NCBI GenBank assembly: GCA_900169235.1
Contig: FWCC01000174.1
Location: forward strand, 62,001-126,000
Origin: Zarea fungicola
Taxonomy: Eukaryota > Ascomycota > Sordariomycetes > Hypocreales > Cordycipitaceae
Length of the DNA stretch: 64,000 nucleotides
Direction of reading: 5' to 3'
Shown: positions 45,903 through 57,079 of the stretch, in pieces
How the letters are laid out: every line of letters begins with the position of its first letter
How positions within the stretch are numbered: position 1 is the stretch's first letter
The notes under the pieces: model-generated
Told to the model about the DNA's origin: nothing
Database searches by the model: none
Seen by the model: only the letters and a program-made list of their open reading frames with translations
Translations under genes and position numbers: made by a program

Positions 45903-47658
45903 ATGTCAAGTGGCGCGAGTGTCGCAGAGCCCGAGGCTCATTCATCCATCCCAAAGTCAATCGGAGCAACGCATGGAAGCCCGAATGAGAGCCATGGCCA
46001 TGAAAATACCCATCAGGCTGCCTTTCCTGACCAACGCCAATTACATAAAGCTTCCGGAGATCCCGAATTAGATGTTAACCTCCCATATCGAACTCTTACC
46101 GACAATGCCCACCTCGATGAATACACTACCGAGAGAAGTTCCGGCGAGATTCCGATCCATAATCCGCGAAACAAGGAGTCTGACTATAGGCTGGTTACCT
46201 TCTTGCCTGGCGATGTAGAAAACCCAAAAAACTGGTCAAAGGTGTATAAGTGGTGGTGCACAATGGTTGTGGCATTCACCTGTTTTGTGGTCGCTTTTGC
46301 CTCATCCATTATCACGGCTGATCTTATTGGTGTCGAAGACGAGTTTGGTAAATCAGAAGAAGTGGTTCTTCTTAGTGTAACTGTTTTTGTTATTGGATTT
46401 GGAGTTGGTATGTTTTTTTTGTATCGCTCGATTTGAATGTACAACCCTGAAACTAACATCTTTTGCAGGACCCATGGTGTTTGCGCCTCTCTCCGAAATA
46501 TTTGGCCGTCGAGTTATATATGCTCCGACACTGCTCATCGCCGCCCTTTTAATTATTCCCTGTGCCATGGCCAGGAGCATCTCTACACTGCTCGTCTGCC
46601 GCGCAATTGACGGCATTGCCTTTTCTGCGCCGATGACGCTGGTGGGGGGAACGCTGGCCGACCTCTGGACCACGGAGGACCGTGGTGTCCCCATGGCTGC
46701 ATTTTCGGCCGCCCCGTTCCTCGGCCCGGCCATCGGTCCTCTGGCTGGCGGTTTCCTCTCGGACGCAGCGGGCTGGCGATGGCTCTATTGGCTTCAGCTG
46801 ATCCTCTCCGGCATTGCGGCTGCGCTCATCACGTTTACTGTTCCCGAGACGTTCGCCCCAGTTATATTGGCGAGGCGAGCAAGGCAGACACGTCAAAAGA
46901 CGGGGGATGCGTCGTATGTTACAGAACAGGACCTGGATTTACGACCGCTCCGCGAACGACTCAGGATCTTCCTCATTCGCCCCTTTCAATTGCTGTTTGG
47001 GGAGCTCATCGTCTTTCTGATTTCGTTGTACATGAGTGTCTTGTACGGTCTATTGTACATGTTCTTCATTGCCTATCCCATAATTTACCAAAAGGGCAAG
47101 GGCTATTCGGCTGGCATCACTGGCTTGATGTTTATCCCTATTGCCCTTGGAGTCTTGTGCTCTGCCTTGTGTGCCCCCTTGGTGAATAGGCACTATCTTT
47201 CCCAGTGTCAAAAGTACAAGGGCTCACCACCGGCCGAAGTTCGGCTTGTACCGATGATGATGTCGTGCTGGCTTATTCCAGTTGGACTGTTCATCTTTGC
47301 GTGGTCCTCCTATCCTCGTCTCTCTTGGGCGGGCCCTGCCATTGCCGGTTTCCCGGTCGGGTTTGGGTTCATCTTCCTCTATAATTCTGCCAATAATTAT
47401 CTTGTGGACTCTTACCAGCACCAAGCGGCGTCTGCTCTCGCGGCGAAGACCTTCATACGGAGCTTTTGGGGCGCTGCCGTGGTCCTCTTTACGGCGCAGA
47501 TGTATGATCGACTGGGCTTCCAGTGGGCCAGTAGTCTACTCGGGTTTATTTCCCTGGGTTGCTGTGCCATCCCATACGCCTTTTATTTTTACGGAGCCAG
47601 AATCAGAGCGCGCTCAAAGTACGCGTATTCTGGAGATGATGAGGAGAATTCCAATTAG
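45903..47658 (+). CDS. MFS transporter, DHA1 drug:H+ antiporter type
   Basis: Two exons, 45903-46407 and 46469-47658; 564 residues. A long hydrophilic N-terminus (~110 residues) with [12 protein letters not shown], typical of fungal DHA1 proteins, precedes about twelve hydrophobic segments. Motif A equivalent [11 protein letters not shown] follows TM2, [18 protein letters not shown] is in TM4, and the TM5 antiporter block with [19 protein letters not shown] is intact. It should export small organic compounds or polyamines using the proton gradient. Immediate divergence from regulator 2 suggests local control by that protein. Substrate unknown. Confidence 0.92.
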
Positions 47659-48173
47659 GTTGGGCACTGTTGGCTGGTGGTATGTCGGCACTTGTATGGC
47701 TTTATATGCCTATACTTGCATCCAGAATGATTACAAAGCCCGGGTATTGGTAAAACACGCCGTGAAAATAAAGGTGCTGGTAAATAGTATAACGATAATT
47801 CGAGTCATGGTCAGCATATCCTTCAGCGCTGTTTTGGCCGCTGCCTCTCTGCCAAAATACATCACTAAATAGATACAATTAAAAGGTTAAGACATTCTAT
47901 AAAATAAAATTAATATTTTCTAACAAGTCAAACTTGTAATTCGATATTGAATAAAATCAGCCACGGCCAATTAGACACCGTTGCGTGATGGCCGCACTGT
48001 GACCGCACTGTGGGCCACCACTGTCCGTCCCCCCCGATCAGGTTGTCCAGCTGTTTAGCATCATTGCAACATCAACTCATCTGCCTTCTCGCCCAATTGG
48101 CGCTGCCAAGTTGGCCCCGCCATCCTAGCTTGCCATCAATCCAGTTCATTTTTTTCTTCTCTCGGCTACCTGC
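47659..48173. other. Intergenic
   Basis: About 0.5 kb. A perfect direct repeat GACCGCACTGTG-like unit occurs near 47989-48013. No gene supported. Confidence 0.5.
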
Positions 48174-48966
48174 ATGACATTTGCATTCCCGTCTTCCTTC
48201 CATGTTCACGCCCCGCCGCAAATGCCACACAGACTCTCATTCCTCAGTCGCGTAGCTGGTCACACACCGGCTCGGACATCACCAATCTTGAAGTTACAGC
48301 CTCCCGTTTCATCTCGAACCGAAGTTGTGAGATACAAGCGCTACGCAGCATTTGACGCAGACCTCGATAAAGATGGACTCACAGCGGCGCGAAAATGGTA
48401 CGAGTCGTTTGACTCCTCGCAGCTTCCCAATGGCACAACGACTTATGCGCGATCTAGCGGCCCCGGCGGGCAGCATGTCAACAAGTGTGTCATCACAGGC
48501 CTACTCATCATGTGAATTATGAAAATTGACCGCAGGCGTGAACCATTTATAAGAACCGAGACAAAAGCTATTTCTGTGTATCCTGTAAAGGACATTCTTG
48601 CCGCCATCCCACCCCTTCTTCATCCCAGCCTACGCCTTTCACAGTACTACACGGCAGGGAACGACTCCCTCACGTTTCAGGCGCAGACGCACAGGTCTCG
48701 AACTGCAAATGCCGAGGAGAATCGGAAAAAGTTGGTCTCCGAGATTACCCAGATATATGAGCGAAAAGTGCCAGCGGAGACTGGCAACGACAAGCATGCC
48801 AAATATAAAGAGGTGTAAGTACCCAAACCCCATGGCAGGCTTAATTCAAATGTGTGATTTGTCGAGAGCTTACAGCAGTAGGGCCAAGCGATTTCACAGT
48901 TCGCGGCTTCAGGAAAAGAAGCTTAACAGCGCCAAGAAGCAATCCCGCCGAGGAGGCGGCGACTAA
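48174..48966 (+). CDS. Peptidyl-tRNA hydrolase / release-factor-like protein (ICT1/Pth4 type)
   Basis: Three exons: 48174-48484, 48554-48814 and 48879-48966; 219 residues. The GGQ motif is in SSGPGGQHVN followed by K104, formed across intron 1, which then continues TETKAISVYPVKD. The terminal basic tail ends in KKQSRRGGGD. The GGQ loop hydrolyses peptidyl-tRNA ester bonds; proteins of this size and tail rescue stalled mitochondrial ribosomes (mammalian ICT1) or are fungal Pth4-type homologues. The N-terminus is Arg/Ser/Leu-rich and lacks acidic residues, compatible with mitochondrial import. The acceptor ATAAG (48553) is chosen over the nearer CGCAG since only it gives NKTETK. Confidence 0.88.
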
Positions 48967-49250
48967 GACTTTAAAAGTAAAACACAACCTGGATGTAGAC
49001 CCGCCAGGGTCTAGCCACTGGGTATCGACTACTACGTTTGTCTAAAACATCTAGCTACTTGGTGAATAAAACGAGACAACGCAGGGAGCAAAGATGCTAG
49101 GAACAGCAATAATTTGCGCATTATGAAATATTACAACTACGTTTATTTATCTTTATTTGTCTTTATTTGACCAAGCTATGACGAGCGTAATGGTACCACA
49201 TCCTATCGCATTTGAGAGAAAGAGCGTGAGCTCAACTCAAGGACGGACCT

Positions 49251-51003
49251 ATGGCATTGCCCTCCTCTAGCTCTTCCTGCGCTCAGTCCGTCACGCACAG
49301 TCACAGCCGCGAGCAAGTCGACATTGTGGTTGAGGACCCGAAAAGGGATGAGCATTCGACGGCCGCTTCTTGGGCTACCTTGCCGCAGGAGCAGCAGCTA
49401 GCACTGCTCGTCCTTGCGCATTTTGTTGAGACCTTTGCCGCCGGCAGCTTACAGAGTTACGTCGTCTTTCAGCTGCAGTCATTTCAGTTGGCTGATGGCT
49501 CCTTTCCGGGCACAGCCACCGTGGCTCTACAGCTCTCGGTGCTGCGCGCAATCGAAGCTGCATCAGAGCTCGTCGCTTCGATGCTGTGGGGGGTCCTGGC
49601 AGACCACCCACGCGTTGGGCGCAAATGTCTTGTCGTCTTGGGTCTTTTGATGAGTGGCATGGCGAGCATATGCATGGGCTTCACGCGCAGCTTCGCGGGT
49701 GCTGTTGCGTGTTATCTGCTCGTCGGCTTCGCACGTGGCAGCGCACCAGTCTTGAGAAGTATGGTCAGGGAGGTTAGCGGCGATAGGTTTGAATCACGCG
49801 CCATAGTGCTGCTTCCAGCCACTTTGAACGTTGCATCCATTCTTGGACCCTTCTTGGGAGCGTTTCTCGCAGAGGATGCTGTCAAAGCTGGAAAGGCGAC
49901 TGGGGGGTGGAGGTCAGCATGGCCGTTTTTATTGCCGAATGCTGTGAATGGGTCAACGAAGCTATGCTGCGCCGCCAGAATGGTCTTGCAACTGCAAGAG
50001 ACGCTTGCCTCTGGCGGCCGTGCCACGGGCACCCCCCGGCACCCAGACGCGTGTATCTATCATACCCAAATGCGCAGAGAGACTCCGCAGAAGATGTACG
50101 CAGCGGTGGCCACATTACGAATTGCTCGCTAACCAGGGGTTTGAGCTGGGTGAGCGCGAATTGCGCCAGTTGGCGGTATCAATTCCTGAGGGCAAGGATC
50201 AACATATCAGCCTCTGGACAGCACGCCTGATCTTGACTCTCGCCGCGCAAGCCTTGCTGATCATGCACCTGAATACTTATCCGGCGCTCTTAGTTGTGTT
50301 TATCTCAACACCTCGCTACAGCCCACCCGACAATAGTAGCAGAAGCGACATAAATGGTCCACGGATGACGATGACAATGACGATGGAAATGGACGTTGGA
50401 AGCAATAATGGCTCCACCGACGCTTCCTCCGACGCTTCTGTCCACACCCCGCCAGGCTATCACCCGTACGGGCCATTCACATTTACTGGTGGGCTCGGCT
50501 TCAAGCCGCGCGACATTGCCGCGGTGCTCGCCATGCGCGGCCTGGTGGCCATGCTACTCCAGCTTCTCTTCTTCCCCAAACTCCGCGACATGTTTGGCAC
50601 AGTGCGCCTGTACCGATATGCGCTCATCGTCTTCCCAGCCACCTACTTCCTCACGCCGTACCTGGCCACCGTTACCTCTTCGACACCACCGCCTCTCCCT
50701 GCAGCAGGCGTCCGCCTTTGGGCCTTGCTGTCTGCCCTCCTCGTGGTCCAGTCGACAGTACGGAGCATGGCGACCCCCGCTGGCATGATGCTCCTCAACG
50801 CAGCGTGCGTAGACCACTCAGTGCTCGGTACTGTCAACGGCATTGGTCAGAGCGTGTCGGCGGCGGGGCGCATTGTTGGACAGCTGCTGCTGGCGGGATG
50901 GCTGTATGGTGTGGGTTTGGAGTCCGGCGTGGTGGGTGCAGCGTGGTGGGCGATGGCCTGTGTGGCTATGTTGGCGGCACTTGTGGCTTACCATGTTCCA
51001 TAG
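49251..51003 (+). CDS. MFS transporter, with unresolved frame junction
   Basis: The first part (from 49251) encodes six hydrophobic segments typical of DHA1-like MFS proteins (for example GVLADHPRVGRKCLVVLGLL, close to motif A). The second part, in the +1 frame and open to 51003, encodes the remaining helices from ISLWTARLILTLAAQALLI to the end AMLAALVAYHVP. The two frames overlap at 49948-50132, in the central cytosolic loop. An intron must link them: candidates are 50020-50077 (weak GTGCCA donor) or 49944-49998 (GTGAAT donor, but this removes part of helix 6). A true frameshift is the alternative. A Met-Thr repeat is encoded near 50370. Substrate unknown. Confidence 0.7.
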
Positions 51004-51761
51004 CGTCAACCGGCCGGTACGTCTTGTATTTGGGGTGTACAAAGGTCGTGCAACTCAATTGAGACTCTAAATCCACACATAACGATGCAGTGAGTACTAT
51101 CGTGCTACCGGTCGGAGAAGAGATTGCAGATTTGACGCTTCGTGTGAGTGTCACGGGCATGTTCAACTTGTATCTAATGAACCCTTAATATTGTTACCTA
51201 CGGTGCATTTGATTGCTTTGCCCTTGGCTTTATTTAGGTTGTTCTACAGTCCAGGTGATTGCGTTGATATTAAGCTCTTCTCGGTATCCTTCTTTAGCTC
51301 GTTTTGTTTGTTTCTTGTTTTCTTTCCTTCTTCCTTAAAAACTCGTCTCAGACACTGGTTTACTCCCTCGATAGGTATGCACATGCATGCCAGCCAGTTA
51401 GCTCTGTATGGAGGGAGAGTCCCCAACTGCAGCGAGAGGCGCTTCCCCTTCACGGTTGAGCTTATTCGGCGAAGTTTCCCTGGTGGACGGGGTAGAAGAA
51501 ATCCATCTCGGTTGAGACCGCATGCCATGGTACAAGGAATAGTGATAAGTTTAGAAGTAAATTAAAACAAGAGGCAGCCCCGAACTCTCCCCGACCAGTG
51601 CAGCTCGTCGCAAACACTGCAGCTGCGTCCGAAACGGAGAAAGTACCGAATCGGTGAAATCTTATAGGATAGTTTGGCTTGCCATGGAGCAGAAACCAAC
51701 ATACGAGGTTGGTGCTAAAGGTGGACGATGTCTACCTTCCATCACACATGGTCTAACCGCA
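51004..51761. other. Intergenic
   Basis: About 0.75 kb, pyrimidine-rich around 51280-51340. No gene supported. Confidence 0.5.
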
Positions 51762-53300
51762 CGACGAAAAATCCTAGGAAGCCATACGGTTGCTGAATAG
51801 CTTGCAAAGCAACGCAGCCGTCAAGAGATGCCTTCACTTCAGCGGATGAGTCATGGCGACGGGCCCAGGTTGCTTCCGTAGCCAGTTTGCTTAAGCAGTT
51901 AGGCTATCCGGTATGAATACCAGGAAACACGTGTAGGAGGAGCTTGTTATAACGCTAGAGAGCAAATGAATATTGACAAAGAATGCCGCGAACAAAAGCC
52001 ACCCCGCATCAACGCCCTCAATATTATCCATATTGCGGGATCTAAAGGCAAGGGATCGACTTGCAGCATGACGGCGTCCATCTTATCACAGTTTATTTCC
52101 GCGACTGGGTCTGCAACACCACCGAGAAAGATTGGCGTCTTCGCATCGCCTCATGTTCGCACCATACGGGAACGCATCCAACTCATCTCTGCGCCCGTCA
52201 CGAAACAGTCTGACTGGCTCATTACGAGAGAAAAGTTCACGCGGTATTTTTTCGACCTTTGGAATGCGCTGACAGAGCCCGTCGCAAACAGGTCGTTGCC
52301 CGAATGGCCCAACTTCTTCGTGTGTCTCTTTGCAGTGGCCATGCACGCCTTTGCGACCGAGGGCGTCGACGCCGCCATCGTGGAATGTGGTTTGGTGGGC
52401 GAGTACGATGCGACCAACTGCATTGACCGTCCCGTCATTAGTGCTATTACCACGTTGGAGCTGGAGCACGTCGACGTGCTCAGCGCCTCACTAAGTAGCA
52501 TCGCGTAGCACAAAGCGGGCATCATGCGAGATGGCGTCCCCGTGCTCACGGTTCCCCAACAGTCGGAGGCTCTTGATGAATTGTACTCCAGAGCAAAGGA
52601 AAGGGGCACTACCGTTACTGTTGTTCGACCGATCCATCTGGGTGGCGCTACACTACCCGGCCGGGGCGAGACGGGATGGCATGCAACGAATGCTTCTCTA
52701 GCTAGACAGCTTTCCATGAGATTTCTAGATTCTTTGGGGGCTTTAGTCGGGAAGGAAACGATGGAGATTGAGAGTGCTACTGAGACTGGAATTGGTGCGG
52801 CGAGTCTCCCAGGTCGTTTTGAGATTCGAACAGTTGGTTCCGTCCAATGGTTCATTGACGGCGCACATACATTGGAAAGTGTACGAATGACGGCCAAGTG
52901 GTTTGCCTCGTCCACGAAACAGGAGCGGCCAGGGCGAGTCAGAGTTTTCGTCTTTAACCAAGAGTGCAGGGACACATCGGCTATGCTCTCGGCTCTATAC
53001 ACTGAGTTTCGGGGAAAGGGTGAATCTGGTACAGTAGAGCTGCCGTTTTATGCCCTGTTTTGTTCCAACGCTCCATTTGTAGCGGGCGAGCTTGACGTTG
53101 AATGTCAGTCCATGGCAAGTAAACGGAAAGACTGTGTCGTCGGCGATACATTACAGATTGTTCAAGAGAAGAACATGCAGATTTGGAGAGACATGGCCAC
53201 TGAATCAACTGGAATCTCACTGACGTTTCAGACGATTCAGGAAACAGTTGCATATGTGAATAAGCTGGCCGTGGAATTCGAAGGGGTGTCTTGCCTGGCC
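51762..53300 (+). pseudogene. Folylpolyglutamate synthase-like pseudogene
   Basis: Recognisable parts of FPGS occur in order but not in one open frame: EAIRLLNSLQSNAAV near 51779-51825 (preceded by a stop where the family has Tyr), a frame change, LLKQLGYP near 51890-51913, then from about 51966 the P-loop IHIAGSKGKGSTCSM, RTIRERIQL, LELEHVDVL and, after an in-frame TAG at 52506, HKAGIMRDGVPVLTVPQQ. At that position the family has Trp (AWHKAGI), so the stop is a TGG-to-TAG change. The DGAHTLES block follows near 52856. The last family block (GSLHLVGG) is missing. FPGS adds glutamate to folates in cytosol and mitochondria; this copy cannot, and an intact gene should exist elsewhere. Confidence 0.8.
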
Positions 53301-54135
53301 ACGGTGAGTTTTTTCTCAGTAGTGGTTTGGAACTTGTATTGTTGGATAAGTTGTCTGCCTAATGCGCGCCAGATTTGGACTGCAACTACATCGCGAAGTA
53401 TACCAAGAGGGTCAAGACAGTCTAGGAGCAGATATTTGTGGACTTGTATGTCGAGATTTGCTGGCGATATTTTTTTTAATTTATTCTACCTGTTTTATTT
53501 ATTTTCTGTCATTTTCTTTCTTTTTTCTTTAACAAGAACATACTTTGGCCAATGACTTGCAGGGTAGCGCTACTGTGATATGCGGCGTCTGAGATGATGA
53601 GATGGCCACTGAATACATGGAATACCTGGATAAAGACTATATAGGCACATGAGGGTCGTGTTTCAATCCAACGCGTCAAACCAAACAAAGTATAAATTTC
53701 GACGTGGTACAATGTCAAGAACCAGTTGATGCAGTCAAGCGGCTGATCTATCAAAAGGCCGATCTTGGGTAATTTTAGTCCAAGAGGCTCTTTCAGCTCC
53801 GCGCGCTACCTTTGGCTGACCAACCTGCCACCAACGAACAACGCCTCCCCCACCCGTCATCCCCCGCTGAAGATTGTCCGACCATCGCTTCTAGTTTCTG
53901 CTTGCTCTGCTCTTGTAGAACTCTGCTCTAGTAGATGCTCCGAATACAGAACAAGATATAAAGCGCTGCTTTTACTTGGTACTTCAAGTCAACATCCGCC
54001 GGGCCCAGCTCCTGCGCGGATCGAAACCCACTCGTTCGTCCGCCCTTTCAAGCAGAATCTCGCAAAACGCATCACTCGCGCGCTCAAACAAAAGAAAAAA
54101 CCCCCCATTTCCTGGCAAGATATACGAAAGACGAT
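53301..54135. other. Intergenic, promoter of CaM kinase gene
   Basis: About 0.8 kb, T-rich near 53470-53530 (end of the pseudogene region), then the promoter of the kinase with a C/T-rich stretch. No gene supported. Confidence 0.5.
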
Positions 54136-54648
54136 ATGGCGAGTGAGCAGCCCGCTGCGTCGCCGCAACCCGCGATCCAACCTTGCCGGTACAAGGTTGG
54201 CAAGACGCTTGGCGTGGGGTCGTACTCGACAGTCAAGGAGTGCGTCCACATTGACACGGGTCGCTACTATGCGGCCAAGGTGATAAACAAGCGGCTGATG
54301 GCCGGGCGCGAACACATGGTAGGTTTGAACCAAAAACGAACAAACTTGCACGCTTGCGCCAGGCGCGTTGTATGCCAACCATTTGACCATCCCAGCTAAT
54401 ATACTGCGCGTACCCCCCCCTCAGGTCCGAAACGAAATCGCCGTGCTCAAAAAGGTGTCCATGGGCCACCAAAACATCCTCACCCTCGTCGACTACTTCG
54501 AGACCATGAACAACCTCTACCTCGTCACCGACCTCGCCCTCGGCGGCGAGCTCTTTGACCGCATCTGCCGCAAGGGCTCCTACTTCGAGTCCGACGCCGC
54601 CGACCTCGTCCGCGCCACCCTCTCCGCCGTCGCCTACCTCCACGACCA

Positions 54649-54682
<34 letters not shown>

Positions 54683-55693
54683 CTCCTGTTCCGCACCCCC
54701 GAGGACAACGCCGACCTCCTCATCGCCGACTTTGGCCTCTCCCGCATCATGGACGAGAGCCAGTTCCACGTGCTCACCACCACCTGCGGCACGCCCGGCT
54801 ACATGGCGCCCGAGATCTTCAAGAAGACGGGCCACGGCAAGCCCGTCGACCTGTGGGCCCTCGGCGTCATCACCTACTTTCTGCTCTGCGGCTACACGCC
54901 GTTTGACCGGGAGACGGACTTTGAGGAGATGCAGGCCATCCTCAAGGCCGACTACGCCTTCACGCCCGTCGAGTACTGGCGCGGCGTGTCGGGCCACGCC
55001 AAGGCCTTTGTGCGCCGGTGCCTGACCATTGACCCGGCCAAGCGCATCACGGCGCACGAGGCGCTGCAGCACCCCTTTGTCGCCGGCGGCGCCCTCGGCG
55101 GTGCCGATGACGGGCGCAGCAGGGCGGACGGTGGTGGTGCGGGCGCGGGCGCGGGCGCGAATCTGCTGCCGACCATCAAGAAGAACTTCAACGCGCGGCG
55201 GACGCTGCACGCGGCGATTGACACCGTGCGCGCCATCAACAAGCTCCGCGAGGCGCAGAACCTCATGATGGACGGCGCCCGGTCCAAGGAGCCCGCCCGC
55301 GATGGCACGCCCAAGGCGGCGGCTGCTGCTGCTGCTGCTGCGGCAAAGACGGCGGCTCCTCCTCATTCGAATTCGACAGAAACGGCAGCGCCGCCGCCGC
55401 ACCAGCAGCAGCAGCAGCAACAACAACAACCTCCAACAAGGGAAAAGACGGACAGCGGGTACTCGACGCAGCCCGACGCGGACAGGCAGGCGGCAGCAGC
55501 CTCGTCTGGTACGAGTAGCGGTAGCAGTGGTGGTCGTGGGACCGATGGAGACGTCGCCATGGGAGGAACACAGCAGCCGCAACAAGGCATCATCAGCAGC
55601 AACATCCCCGCGGCGCTGCAGCCGGGCAATATCGCGAATAAAGTGATTCAGACGAGTAAAGGTCTCTGGGGTGGTTCGCCCGTGCGGGAATAA
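54136..55693 (+). CDS. CMK1: Ca2+/calmodulin-dependent protein kinase (CaMK I-like)
   Basis: Two exons, 54136-54318 and 54425-55693; 483 residues. All kinase motifs are intact: glycine loop GVGSYS (26-31), Lys48 in AAKVINK, Glu65 in RNEIAVL, catalytic HRDLKPEN with Asp142, DFG at 163-165 and TCGTPGYMAPE. After the catalytic domain comes the auto-inhibitory/calmodulin-binding segment IKKNFNARRTLHAAIDTVRAI, a basic amphipathic helix. The C-terminal tail is low complexity, with runs of Ala (about 55318-55344) and Gln (about 55400-55430). Codons are very GC-rich, causing a 550-codon shadow ORF on the other strand. It would transduce calcium signals in growth and stress; the tail is not part of the family core. 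Confidence 0.95.
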
Positions 55694-57079
55694 AATTTGT
55701 TTGCAGAAGCAAAAAAAGAAAAAAAGAAGGAAAAAAGAAAAGAAAGAGAACATTATTGAATCTATACAATGTGTATATAGAAAGCCAAGTTTTTGGTGGG
55801 GTTTGGGAATGTTGGTGACGAAAGCACTGGGAAGTTTGTGTGTTTGTGCGTGTTTTCCTTCTTTTTCTGTTTTGGTCATTATCATGGGATTTCAGTTCAG
55901 GTGCGGGCGGTTACTTTTGCATTTTTTTCTCTCTCGGATTTTTCTGGAGGCTTGGGGATTTGCATTGCTTGATTTGAATGGCTTCATGCTGGCACACAAA
56001 CATTCGGCTTCTACTTCAGCAAACTTTTGGGTGTTGTGCTTTTTTCCATCAAGCAGAGAGAATTTCAAACGTTCAGCAGGTACATATATTTGTAGCGCAT
56101 TTAAACTCATGCACATATTTACCCGCATAAAGCAGCATTTCATGGCCGCAATACCTACCTCCCACTGGCGTGTATCAACACCAAGACAAAGGCTCAAAGA
56201 TTGTTGTTTTAATAATTTTTTTGACTTCATATTGCTTTCTACTTTTCTAATGTCTAGCGAGCGTAATCTTTGGTATTTGTAATTCAACTCGATTCTTCCT
56301 TGCCGAAACCCGACAGGAAGCAAAACCCCTCCCCTTTCGCCTCCCCCATTTCCCCAAACATTAGTCGGGCCAACTCCATAGAGGTCTTGGTAACCTCGAT
56401 AATCAAGACAAAAGTCTTGAGCCCTCTCATCATGTCCGTCATGGGCGAAACCTGTGTATGGCCCCGCGCCGTTTGTATGTGTGTAGCGAATGTTCAGTGC
56501 ATGTTTGGTTTGTTTTTCCCAATCCCAAGTGTCCCAAATGCTTTCCCTATGCAAATGCCCAAACCCTTCCCCATGCACGAATTAAAATAATGTATGTATA
56601 CATTACGTATTTCAATCGGCCCTGTTTGTCCGAGAAAAAATGTTGCCGTACGTAAAAAAGATTAAGAAAGCAAAATACCAAATTGTGAGAATGCCGAGTA
56701 CCAATTCGATGCGTCGTCCCCTCTGCTCGTATTAAAATTAGAATTGACCTCGCATCTCCCCAAAATGGCGTATTACTCCAGAGAAGCAAGCCTGAGTCGA
56801 ACCAAAACGGCATCGACGGCTTGAAGAAGAAAAATAAATAAAAAACACCAATGTTTTGCGCCAAGTCGCTGTGCCGATGAATACCAAAGATGTAATAAAA
56901 CGTCTGTCGAAAATTAAATGTAGCGCGTTGAAATTTGTTCGGAAGTGGGTGTATTTTCGATCATGTGCAGGTTTCGTAAATACTCGACCGACGACGGAAA
57001 TGCGATTAGAGGGGTGGCGTGGAGTAGATTGTCGTCCGGTCCAAGATGTGGATGAATCAAAACGAGATCATGACAGTTC
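55694..57079. other. Convergent intergenic region
   Basis: About 1.4 kb between the 3' ends of the kinase gene and AUR1. Purine-rich directly after the kinase stop. Short ORFs on both strands (for example 55892-56578 minus) have no family features. Confidence 0.5.

Noticed and set aside
54233..55885. 550-codon minus-strand ORF opposite the CaM kinase
   Set aside because: A product of GC-rich third positions on the sense strand; low complexity, no domain, and it spans the kinase motifs.
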